DNA of 31,099 nucleotides from Saccoglossus kowalevskii (taxonomy: Eukaryota; Hemichordata; Enteropneusta; Harrimaniidae): positions 289,971-321,069 of the forward strand of contig NW_003137829.1 of NCBI RefSeq assembly GCF_000003605.2. Direction: 5' to 3'. Under the pieces are notes generated by a model that was not told where the DNA came from, made no database searches, and saw only the letters and a program-made list of their open reading frames with translations. Below are positions 9,558 to 20,300 of this stretch, in pieces. Every line of letters begins with the position of its first letter. Within the stretch, counting starts at the first letter, position 1. The translations under genes and the position numbers were made by a program.

Positions 9558-11276
9558 CTGTCACTATCAACATTATTGCTACCTTTTACATGACACGAAC
9601 TAAAAACGTTCTCTATAAAGCGATATTCAGAATCGCAAAAAAGTCAAATCATTTGAAACACTTACCCGACGTCTGTCTCTCTTCCGAAATCCGCCTCGGT
9701 GAACATGGGCTAGTCCGGAATCTATTTCTTTCAAAAGTGTTGGTATTGCCATAGAACTATAAACCACTTATAGTTCAATGGTATTTTGCTTCTCTTTAAA
9801 ACCTAGTTGTTTTTTTCATGGACGAGGACAGTTTTTCGAAAAAAAGTAATCTGAGGTAAAGTGGACACTACATATGACGCTGTAAGGAAAAGGTCCATCC
9901 CAACATTTTCTCGTTACTTTAACCACGGTTACACGGTCTTTTTAGTAACCGTGCTTTCACGGCTTTCGTCCACTGACATCGCACCTTCGCATCGATTGGA
10001 AACGTATGAATACTTACACTATGGCTATACGTATTACTGTACCCGCCAACAACAACGTTTAACCATCATAAATGTTTGTTGTAAAAACAACTTCTAAAAA
10101 ACTCACTCTCTCTCAAAAAAAAACGCCCACCGAAAAATGTATACTATCATTTAAAAGTACGTCTAAGCACCGGACGGTGGTCTAAGGAGTAAAGCTTCCT
10201 CTCATACTTTGGCATTTTGGCGAGAGTCAGAAATCCGGAAACAGTCGACCACTTCAGGATAGGTGGGCGTGGCTACAGCACTAGAAATATCTCAAATTTA
10301 CTTGGATACAAGTAATCATTTTCAGCAAAAAAAAATCAATAACTGCCCATTTCAGTGGAACACAGATTTAAAATGGGAAACGCCCACCCACACGTTTCCC
10401 ATGGTTTCTATGAATGCTAATTCGTCTTTTATTTCTTCATAGCCGTTCAGATCCCAACTGAAAAGTAATAGCAATGAGTTGAGAGGTCAAACTGTCACCC
10501 AAATTATTATTCTGTCTGTGTTAGTATTCGTGAAATATAACATGCATATTTGATCAGATCATCTTTTTTTTTAGCTTCACGTTAAATGAAAATATAAATC
10601 ATCCATATCAAGTCTAGTTATATTTTTAGTACAAATGTATTTTAAAAACTGTTTTTTTTTACACACTCAGCCAGGACAATAAAACCAACTTTGTAATGCA
10701 CTGCATTAGTATGCAGATACGATTACAGGTTGTGACTTGACTTCAGCACTCACATTGTATTTCCATAACATAATTATTATATTTTTGATGTCGGACAATG
10801 AAACGAAATCATAGTAACTGATATAATTTTATCCCACTCTTGATATTATCGTAATAAAAATAATTACACATCATAACGCAAAGAACGTCACAGGATGAAC
10901 CAATATCGCGACAAACCCCAAATATAGCGATCTGAAGTCATATGCTACATTCAGATTTCCCTTGCCAAATAAGAAGGCTATTGTTTTAGATGTAGGTGGC
11001 TATCTTCATTATAATCTTCGGGTCGATTTATATTGTTGTTCTCACTAGAAACAAAAACATACGTCGATGAAAGTGGCGGTGGTCACATTTTAGCAAATGT
11101 ATACACGAAATATTGTCTCCAGTCTGAGATACACCTAAAAGTATATGAAAGTATTCCCTTTGGCTATATGAGCAACCACAGAGGTGATTGGAGAATTGCT
11201 GCCCAAATTGTATTTAACTCTCTGCGTGCGCACTCCATTTCCCATGTTACTCAAGAGATACATCCCATAATCTATA
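9558..11276. other. no gene seen; small foldbacks
   Basis: An imperfect copy of the CCATGGAACTATA foldback lies at 9749-9783. A 10-bp stem ATGGGAAACG / CGTTTCCCAT with a 10-nt loop is at 10373-10402. Otherwise AT-rich sequence with no supported coding frame. Confidence 0.4.
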
Positions 11277-11488
11277 ATTTGCATGGGGCGAAATCTGCTC
11301 ACCAAATCTGCGCCCAAGGTAGAACCTTACTAGGAGGTCCGGGGGCGTGCTCCCCCTTAAAAAATTTGAAATCTAGACCCTCTGAAACGCTATTTCCTGC
11401 ATTCTGATGGGTAAATTTTGCTGACACACAGGGTTTCAGCTTAATTTTGGAGGGGCGACACCGGTCCTCTCTGTGCCGCCGCCACTGA
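11277..11488 (-). mobile_element. MITE-like element, copy 2 (inverse of 1114-1308)
   Basis: Reverse-complement relative of the element at 1114-1308. The end at 11473-11488 is the inverse of TCAGTGGCGGCGGCAC, and the internal blocks gcaaaatttacc, aggaaatagcgtttcag and gggtctagatttcaa are shared. The other TIR is lost or diverged, so the boundary near 11277 is approximate. Confidence 0.65.
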
Positions 11489-11919
11489 CAGAGTAGGCGG
11501 TCAGAGCGGGAGCCACATGATTTGCGACAGGAGAGTTTGGTCGAAGGTTAGGTGGACGGCAGGTCGGTTCATTACGGCTCACCACTCTGAGTTGATGTAG
11601 AATTAGGCCTTGAAAACGACATACAGTGACTTGTGTAAATATTGTTGAGCGGTTAAATATCACCTATGCGATTCCCAGAAGATACTATCAAAGCATAGTA
11701 ACATATCCTAAATGCAATCCAGACAGTGTCACCCACTTCCCCCTGATTACGATTCATCCACCAAACAGCCCACGACCCTTTAGCATGGCATAGTAAAAGA
11801 GAATACTTTAATATACTTTTAGGCGTAACTCAGACTGGTGACAATATCATGGACTGTACGTATCTTTAAAATAAATAATTGATTTGTCAAATGTGTATTA
11901 TATAATTTGAATATGATAG

Positions 11920-11950
11920 AAATAAATAAATAAATAAATAAATAAATAAA
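11920..11950 (+). repeat. (AAAT)n array, possible LINE/SINE 3' tail
   Basis: About seven AAAT units following an AT-rich stretch. Such tails end many non-LTR elements, but the upstream sequence (11494-11919) shows no recognisable retroposon body. Confidence 0.8.
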
Positions 11951-11988
11951 GATATAGTCCAGTATGACTTTATCCGATTGACCGACCG

Positions 11989-12117
11989 AGCTACGTCACA
12001 AGACGTTCCACGTTGCTAAGACGCGCACCACTGTACCATGTATTTCTATAGGCTCTGTGCGCGCTGCTGTGGAACGCCGGTGGAGCCGGTGAAAATTCGA
12101 GAAAACAACACAAACTC

Positions 12118-12148
<31 letters not shown>

Positions 12149-12901
12149 CTCAAATAAAATTTTATTTTCTAATAATGTTCACATAACAGTAAAAACGTCA
12201 CAGACACGACATACAAAACATTACAAAAAAGTTTAGTACAGGGGATGATCATTTCAACAACGATGCCAACGCACCCCATTTTAAAACGTACTTTGTTTCG
12301 TTCAAGACATTTTTTTCAATAGATTTCTTTTCTTTGACAATCTTTATAAAATAATCAAGAGAAGGCGTTACATTTGTAAAGCGGCAGATATATAAAACAT
12401 ATTTACCTATTAAAATAAAATGGTTTAATAGTATACATTTTTGGGGAAATCCAAAGAGAATACGTTCACAACTTAAGAACTATAACATCACTTCCTGGTA
12501 TAGCCCCCCAATAGTTTTGAAATAATTTCCAAAACGAAATTGTGGTTGTACATTCCCAGAAGAGATGTTCAATTGTTTCTTTTTGTACGTTACCACAATG
12601 GAAGAAAAACTGCGCATTTTTCAGTTCAAAATATTGCATCGAATTTTGGCAACGAACAATTATCTTTTCCAAAATAAAATCCGATTGGACAATTGTTGTA
12701 AATATTGTAAAAAAACAAAAAAAAAACAAACTCAACTTTGACGTAATCCTGAACAACCAAATTTATATATGTTACACACGTAGGGCTAATCTTGTTACAC
12801 TGTTCATGGGAGTCTCAACAACCATCCCAAAGTACCGTTTTCTGTGAGTTTTTGGCCTTTGTTTTCACCGCGAGGGTTGCCAGGCGGTGAAAATGTCCGG
12901 A
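11989..12901 (+). repeat. dispersed repeat, copy A (split by a LINE)
   Basis: From gagctacgtcacaagacg to aaaatgtccggat this matches, in reverse orientation, the element at 20110-20506, apart from the LINE at 12121-12724. Long shared blocks include acgttgctaagacgcgcaccactgtacc, ctgctgtggaacgccggtg, tatgttacacacgtagggctaatcttgttacactgttca and ccgcgagggttgccaggcggt. The terminal inverted repeats seen in copy B are eroded here. Confidence 0.8.
12121..12724 (-). mobile_element. 5'-truncated LINE with poly(A) tail and target duplication (pseudogene)
   Basis: The minus strand encodes the C-terminal part of a LINE ORF2: a Cys-rich zf-RVT-like segment with HCGNVQKETIEHLFWEC and SFWKLFQNYW, then, after a one-base frameshift near 12470-12490, ILIGKYVLYICRF and ending VLKWGALASLLK with a stop at 12249-12251. 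The 3' end is the T28 run at 12121-12148 (poly(A) on the minus strand). The direct repeat acaaactcaac flanks the element at 12110-12120 and 12725-12735. The uninterrupted host sequence exists at 20110-20506. All of this is the signature of target-primed reverse transcription with 5' truncation. The copy is inactive because of truncation and frameshift. Confidence 0.9.
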
Positions 12902-12937
12902 TTGCGTAAATGTGTGTGCGCCTTGAGTTGTATACAT

Positions 12938-13140
12938 TCAGTCCTCATCTGGGCCGTCTGGCGCTTGAGGCGAAACAAGGAGTTTCCATCTGGCTATGTC
13001 AGCCGCTATCCTGCGGGCAGTATCAAGGGACAGTCTCTTACTCCTGAGCTCCTTTTCTATTGTTCTTCTCCAGGTTTCTCTTGGCCAACCTCGGTTTCTC
13101 CTCCCTTGAGGCGTCCAATATAAATGAGTTGTATAATGCG
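12938..13140 (-). pseudogene. LINE ORF2 C-terminal relic (different family)
   Basis: The minus strand reads WTPQGRRNRGWPRETWRRTI followed by EKELRSKRLSLDTARRIAAD and WKLLVSPQAPDG, ending in a stop at 12938-12940. The TP-G-R-x-R-G-x-P-x-x-TWRRT block is typical of the C-terminal tail of endonuclease/RT-type LINE proteins in animals. The reverse transcriptase itself is absent, so this is a truncated remnant. Its upstream edge fades near 13140. Confidence 0.75.
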
Positions 13141-13522
13141 CACGCTATTAGTTGGTGGTCGTGTTTAGTTATAGGAAAATCACCACCACATAAATGTTCA
13201 ACTAAAACCACTTATAAGTTAGATACAGTGCATCTTTAATACCTATAGTGATCTGCAATAGTTATATATCATTTTATAACAATTCTTTGTTTGTTATAAT
13301 TTACAATATGCATTCGAATGAATATGAATACACAATTTTTTCTAATACTATAAGCCGAATCACTTCTGTGACGTAACTGGAACAAAAGAGCATTAATTTC
13401 TCTGATACCTACCATTGTCTGTTTTAACTCAGACCACTTGCTGACTTGCTGTATTCTATAATTACGAAAGACTTTACAACGAAGCACAAGTGCCAATTTG
13501 AATCACATTGCTTTCACTCATC
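13141..13522. other. no gene seen
   Basis: AT-rich spacer with only chance-sized open frames between the LINE relic and the TIR element. Confidence 0.4.
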
Positions 13523-13850
13523 TACGTCATTTTGACGTCACAGGGCACTACGTCGCTAGAGGGCGTTGCTTACAATGTAATTACAGCTATGCACTGTATG
13601 TGACATTGGACATTGGAGCTACAATACGGCGATAGATGCACTTTTTGTGAGGGTCTTGGTTACTCAAACTGCCAAACTGCACCACCGAAATGCCAAACAT
13701 CAGCAATGTCAGTTTTCTTTAAAATATTCTATTATTATTTCTCAGAATCAATTGAACACAACCAACCAATTACACTAAACTGCACAACACATTCCCTATG
13801 GGTCGCGCTCTCTAGTGCCAAAGCTTTTATGTGACGTAATATGACGTAAG
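13523..13850 (+). mobile_element. TIR element of about 330 bp
   Basis: The left end (tacgtcattttgacgtcaca, then ggcactacgtcgctagagggcg) is matched inversely by the right end (cgcgctctctagtgcc, then tgtgacgtaatatgacgta). The inverted similarity spans roughly 40 bp per side with indels. The interior has no conserved coding content. Boundaries and target duplication are uncertain. Confidence 0.55.
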
Positions 13851-14039
13851 GGTTTATGCGTGGGAGCAAACATTATGGTCGTTATTGGCGGACGGCATAT
13901 CGAACGGTTTTCCTTTCATCCATTTACAACACAGAAACCATTTCTTTCTGTAAAATATGTGTTGGCTAGGATAATAATTGGATTATAACGAAACAGTACA
14001 CACGGACATCATAGCATTACCCTCATCACGTGTTCGTGA

Positions 14040-14386
14040 TTATCTGGCATGGACCACTAACTGAAACCCAGCTGCAGTGATAGAAAAGTCAGTTGTGAAT
14101 CGAATATTTAATGTACTGGCTTCAGACGCAATTTCCTCCGATATGTCGGTCGTGTCCGTATATACGAAGTTGTCGTTTATGTGCACTTCGTCATAACCAC
14201 CGGTCTCAAGACGAAGCACGTTGAAGCGGAAATACAGTAAAGCGTCATCGAGAGCTGTGACAGTATACAGGCACTCTAGGTTATCAGTGTAAACGTTCGG
14301 ATGATTCAAAGATATCACTACGACTGATTCTCCCGCCGTGATTGAGGTAGATTCACCACACTGTACGACGGCATAGACCCCTGGGA
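14040..14386 (-). CDS. exon 9: CUB domain and stop codon
   Basis: 347 nt, acceptor TTTTTTCACACAG; begins with two bases of a split codon (phase 1) and ends VVHAR then TAA at 14042-14040. CUB features: VQCGES start, [47 protein letters not shown] and the final GFQLVVHA strand. Only the first disulphide pair is present; the second pair of the classic four-Cys CUB is missing. Confidence 0.88.
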
Positions 14387-17300
14387 CTGTGTGAAAAAAC
14401 AGTTATAACAGTACAGAACAGTGTAGTTCATTGTATTGCAGTGTAGTGTAGTACAGTGCAGTGCAGTGTAGTGTAGTGTAGTGTAGTGTAGTGTAGTGTA
14501 GTGTAGTGTAGTGTAGTGTAGTGTAGTGTAGTGTAGTGTAGTGTAGTGTAGTGTAGTGTAGTGTGTAGTGTAGTGTAGTGTAGTGTAGTGTAGTGTAGTG
14601 TAGTGTAGTGTAGTGCAGTGTAGTATAGTGCAGTGCAGTGTAGTGTAGTGTAGTGCAGTGTAGTGTAGTGTAGTGCAGTGCAGTGCAGTACAGTGCAGTG
14701 CAGTGCAGTACAGTGCAGTGCAGTGCAGTGCAGTGCAGTGCAGTGCAGTGCAGTGCAGTGCAGTGTAGTGTACTGTAGTGTAGTGTAGTGTAAAATTGAA
14801 AATTCTATTGGAAAGTTGGTGGCACTTACTTGTTTGATAAACGGAATTGTGAATGACTGCACCACATATTTGTTCGTCACTTCCGGTACACGGCATATCA
14901 CACCCCGATTCGTCAGCTTCGCCGTGCATGTCGTACGTGGTACCACAGAAACATTCATATCCAAACTGAACACCAGCATAGAACACAGGTTCCCCAAGAG
15001 CAAACTGAATAGTAGAACATATCTGCAGGCACTTCTCCACTGTCATGTACGCATTATTCGTTGTCTCCGAGAAGACGTTCAGTGCACGTTGAGATGAAAC
15101 GTCGTTGAAACAACCAATATAAATACCAGGAAACATAGCTTTGGGTAGAATAATATAATCCACATTCAATTAATGTTCCTATTATGAAGACGAGTCTCGG
15201 TGTCACGAGATAACGAGAACTATGAGAGCTGCAGCTAAAGATGTTCTCAACAAGTCGAAATAATATTGAAATAGGTAAGAATTATTTTCATCGATGCCAT
15301 CTACAATTATGCTAATACCATTTATACTCTTTGTTCTCGCTTTGATTGTGATTTCAAAATACGGCTCATGACACGATCAAAGATACTTTACATGTTCTGT
15401 AGCTGATAATCAAAGAAATGTCACGTGACGGGGGAGCACGCGTTGAAGATACTCGTGGACCTCCCGATAGCTGGAACATAACTCCAACGTTTTTGACAGT
15501 CTGAAAAAAACTCGTTATGATAATGTCATGAATTTGTTTTTGCGTATCTGTTGTCCGACTTAATTAGCTGATTACTAGCGAATGGCTGTGTTATGTCTGT
15601 CATCGTTTCGGCCCATTTGAGGTTCTGGACGGAACTCGACTCAGTGATTTGGAACTAATTACGAGATAACCGTCGCTATTCGGACTACTAGTTCTGACAG
15701 TTTGGTATTCGCAGTTATTAATGTAGTGAACGATTAATCAAAAGATATGACGTATTCAGTACTTAGTTTGATTGGCTGTATGATTGAAGGCCACGCCTTA
15801 GAGTCTTTAAACTGCTTTGTAATTGGTTAAGGTTTTGAAAGTGAATAAAGTTGTTTTTAGTTGGTCTTGGCGAGTACACGAGGATAGACGCAGTCCTGAA
15901 TAGTCTTGCGGAGAGCCTTGACGCAGTTTTGGGCGAGTCTTGGGTCAGCCTTGCGATAGTCTTGGGGACTTTTCCCCAGGAGACGCAGTCCTGGAGAGTC
16001 TTGGGGACTTTTCCCCAGGACGCTGTGTCTTATAGAGTGCTCTACTGACTGACTAAGACGAGAGTTGAAACGTATTTCGTTGTGTGTATCTTATTTGACT
16101 GTAAGGTTTAAGTGACTTTCCCGATCCCGTACCTCAAGCAGACGTGTATAGAGACGAGACGAGATTCCCCCTGACACGTGTGGAGAACCCAGAGAGAAGA
16201 ATTCCCCCGTGATAATAACATGTACTTACTTTCGCAATGTTCGCCCCGAAACGGTTGAACACAGTCACAAGTGTATCTGTTAATATCATCGATGCATATA
16301 CCATTGTTTGCACATGGGGAAGAATAGCATTCATTTGTGTCTAGAACGTTAAAAAGATAAAATCAAATGAATTTCAAGATTAACGCGTCACAGTCGCCGT
16401 AGCGAGCCGTAAGCGATATGGGTTCCTTGCGACGTACTAGTATATAACGCACGTAATATTATAATTTATTTGTTTTTACGACTATGACGCTTTGTGAAAA
16501 AAAAGCGGGAGGGTGGTCACCTGCGCACGCGCGGGAATTGAGTCCCAAGCGACGATAACAACACACGGTATGAACGCAAAGGCTCATGGGTAGACGCTTG
16601 TTTGTTAACAATGACACGTTATGGCCACCTGACACATGCGTAGGTGACGACTCCCCCGCTTTGAAATATAGTAAACAATAAATGGCAGGATGGAGCGAGC
16701 ACGACAAACTCAATGAATACACTGTATGTGATGCACTGACAATTTCAGTCGTTTGTTGAGCAATGAACATAATTGCATAGCCATATATTGTATTCTGCAT
16801 GATACTCGGGGTATATACAGCGGAATTATCGTACTTTAAAAATGTTGTACGTACCGATAATTCAAGACGCATGCGCATTTGTTTGCTGAAGACACGTATA
16901 CATGTATACTCACTATTCAGACAGCGGTCACCAGAATATCCTGGAAGACAGTCACATGTGTAAGTGTTGATTCCATCCAAACACGTGGCATTATTGTAAC
17001 ACGGATCGGATTCACATTCATCGAAATCTGGCAAAGACATTCATTATTCAAACAAATATCAAATAAAAATCATAAAAGAGTAATGAGAACGGTGGACTTT
17101 CTGTATACGTTCACGGAGTGTCCTTGCATACCACGTTTATCGATTCCGGCAGAGGGCGCTATTCACAAGAACTGCTCGGCTTCACTTCGACTGGTATAAT
17201 TATTACTATATCTTACTATATTCCAGGCACAAAATGCATACTAACTGAACACTATAAACACTAAACACTGTATTGTACCAAAAACTTCTTAGGAGTCTGC

Positions 17301-20300
17301 TTGCACTAAATTAGTTGTACTCTTAAACACGGACTGGCCAAATCGGTACATAGGCTTTCTCTGAAGCACAGAGAAGTTTAAAACATTTCTACATACACAG
17401 TACTAGTTTTCATTGGCAATAATGACTCGTTTTAAGTTAAAAACAAGCCTAACTCAATTATTATAGGCGATATTAATTTTCCCAGTCTGTCTAGAATATA
17501 ACCACAAACACAAGCAATATTCATTATTTACAAAAATCACGTAATAGATTACTCACTGAGTACATTTAACATTCTTCGAGCAATGGCAGAATTTTAAAAA
17601 TAAAGCAACCGTTAATACAGTCGGGCCCAAATGTGAAATATTTTCCAACAATGTAAACACAAAAGTCACGATAACCGGAAAAAGCGTGTTCAAGTTGTAG
17701 TAGTAATGGCGGTCCCGATATTTTAAGAGCGGCCATTTTGTTTCTACTAAAGGGAGACCTGAAAATTAGAATTTCCTCGTATGTCTGCGAGAATTTTGAA
17801 AGAGCAAAATGAATGTTTTTAAGGAGGAGGCCAAATATTCGAAATATTTCCAAAATAAACTGTATCATATTAACACAATAAATGGATAATAAATAATTAT
17901 CAATTTACGGTGATATGATCGATTTTTGAGTTATTACGCCCTCATCGACAGATATTCTCAAATGACATTGATAAACGGACATGACGTGTCCACATGACGT
18001 GGTCACATGACGTGGTCGCACATTCATAAAAACTCACTTACTGAGACACACTGACTCGAGGCGAGATGTCTTACCTATTTCACAGTTAACACCTCCAAAA
18101 CCATCAGTACAGTTACATATGTAGGTATTAATTCCATCAACACAAGTTCCTTCATTTTGACACGATGTGGGAAGACATTCGTTAATTTCTGTAAAATCAA
18201 TGAATTCATCTTTCGTAACACCTACTCATAATTTTTGAGAAAGTTAGCCATAAATCGTATGACAGTGTTCAATTAATAATAAAATTATGGAGTTTTTGTC
18301 CCATGGCACAAAGAAATGTTTGAAATACTGAATTCAAGACAACAAAAAGTACACTATCATTCATAATACAGGACATTTTCAACCTATATCACCAGCTTAC
18401 AATTTGAGATTTGGCATAATATCTCTGTCATAGGAGAGATAGAGCCTTATCTCGAAATTAGGCTGGTAGCCGCAAAGTTTTTATATTGCTTTGGAGTACA
18501 ATTTATTGCAAAATGTATAAATTCTGGGTATTTTCATTTATGAGTTGGATACTAACTTAAAGGGGCACCTTCCAGTTAAGATTAATTTCACAACAAATTT
18601 ACTTTCTGGATTAAAATAACAATGGATAACAAAAGATAGATTAACATTATAAACAACATAAACAATAGTGTCCCATGATTCTTTGGTGCAATCCATGGGA
18701 TTGAGCGGTTCCCCTTTAAGGGGTGCAACCAACTCAACTCAATTATAGAATTCTCTCCGATCTTTTACAGCTGCTTGTCTCGTGCTTTACGTGTAGCCAT
18801 GGTGTAGCCAAGTCCGGGCCCAAGTGTTTCACTTCCGACTCATTGTGGTCGGAGTCCATGACACCAGGGAGCTGTAATGCTCATTACAGCTCCCTGNNNN
18901 NNNNNNNNNNNNNNNNNNNNNNNNNNNNNNNNNNNNNNNNNNNNNNNNNNNNNNNNNNNNNNNNNNNNNNNNNNNNNNNNNNNNNNNNNNNNNNNNNNNN
19001 NNNNNNNNNNNNNNNNNNNNNNNNNNNNNNNNNNNNNNNNNNNNNNNNNNNNNNNNNNNNNNNNNNNNNNNNNNNNNNNNNNNNNNNNNNNNNNNNNNNN
19101 NNNNNNNNNNNNNNNNNNNNNNNNNNNNNNNNNNNNNNNNNNNNNNNNNNNNNNNNNNNNNNNNNNNNNNNNNNNNNNNNNNNNNNNNNNNNNNNNNNNN
19201 NNNNNNNNNNNNNNNNNNNNNNNNNNNNNNNNNNNNNNNNNNNNNNNNNNNNNNNNNNNNNNNNNNNNNNNNNNNNNNNNNNNNNNNNNNNNNNNNNNNN
19301 NNNNNNNNNNNNNNNNNNNNNNNNNNNNNNNNNNNNNNNNNNNNNNNNNNNNNNNNNNNNNNNNNNNNNNNNNNNNNNNNNNNNNNNNNNNNNNNNNNNN
19401 NNNNNNNNNNNNNNNNNNNNNNNNNNNNNNNNNNNNNNNNNNNNNNNNNNNNNNNNNNNNNNNNNNNNNNNNNNNNNNNNNNNNNNNNNNNNNNNNNNNN
19501 NNNNNNNNNNNNNNNNNNNNNNNNNNNNNNNNNNNNNNNNNNNNNNNNNNNNNNNNNNNNNNNNNNNNNNNNNNNNNNNNNNTATCCTTATATTGCACTG
19601 GAGTACAATTTATTGCAAAATGTATATATTCTGGGTATTTTCATTTATGAGTAGGATACAAACTTAAAAGGTGCAACCAACTCAACTCAATTATAGCATT
19701 CTCTCCAATCTTGAACCTGTATCTTTTCCTATGACGATATCAATACGACACTTACCGTTCTCACAATTGACACCCTCGTACCCAGGCAGGCACTCGCAGT
19801 TGTAACCGTTCACGTCGTTTAGGTGACAAACGCCTTCATTTTGACAGGGATTGACATCACAGGAATCTTCAATATTGTGAAGAAAATTATGTATATATGA
19901 TATAGACATTGGAAATTAGTAATCGTGGTCTTTAACGATCATATAATATAATCAAACGTATCTGGCAATGATTTTACCTATTTTATCTATACCCGGAAAT
20001 CTGGTTTATATTGAATAATTTCCCAGGACTACCAACTTGCATTTTAGACATATATTGCGATTCTAACAGATTCCACGTATTTTCAACATTTATCTCATAC
20101 AGACTATCGTCGGGGGCGGACATCCGGGCATTTTCTACCGCCTGGCAACCCTCGCGGTGAAAACAAAGACAAAAAACTCGCAGAAAACGGTACTTTGCGA
20201 TGGTTGTTGAGAGTCCCCTGAACAGTGTAACAAGATTAGCCCTACGTGTGTAACATATATGAATTTGGTTGTTCAGGATTACTTCAAAGTTGAGTTTGTG

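Noticed and set aside
560-13700. Similarity between 630-790 and the TIR element at 13523-13850 (ccaaactgc, agagggcg strings)
   Set aside because: Only short scattered words match; the order and the ends do not align convincingly.
14318-15169. A 283-codon minus-strand frame running from the WSC exon through the pentanucleotide array into the CUB exon
   Set aside because: The middle is the AGTGY array, which happens to lack stops. Good donor (14829-14828) and acceptor (14388-14387) sites bound the WSC and CUB exons and restore the CUB frame; the read-through frame does not encode the CUB domain.
16459-17040. A 193-codon minus-strand frame containing one EGF domain
   Set aside because: Only 16914-17027 is EGF-like. 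The rest is intron read-through past a consensus GTGAGT donor and crosses a MITE.
18723-19667. Long open frames across the Ns
   Set aside because: They are artefacts of untranslated N codons.
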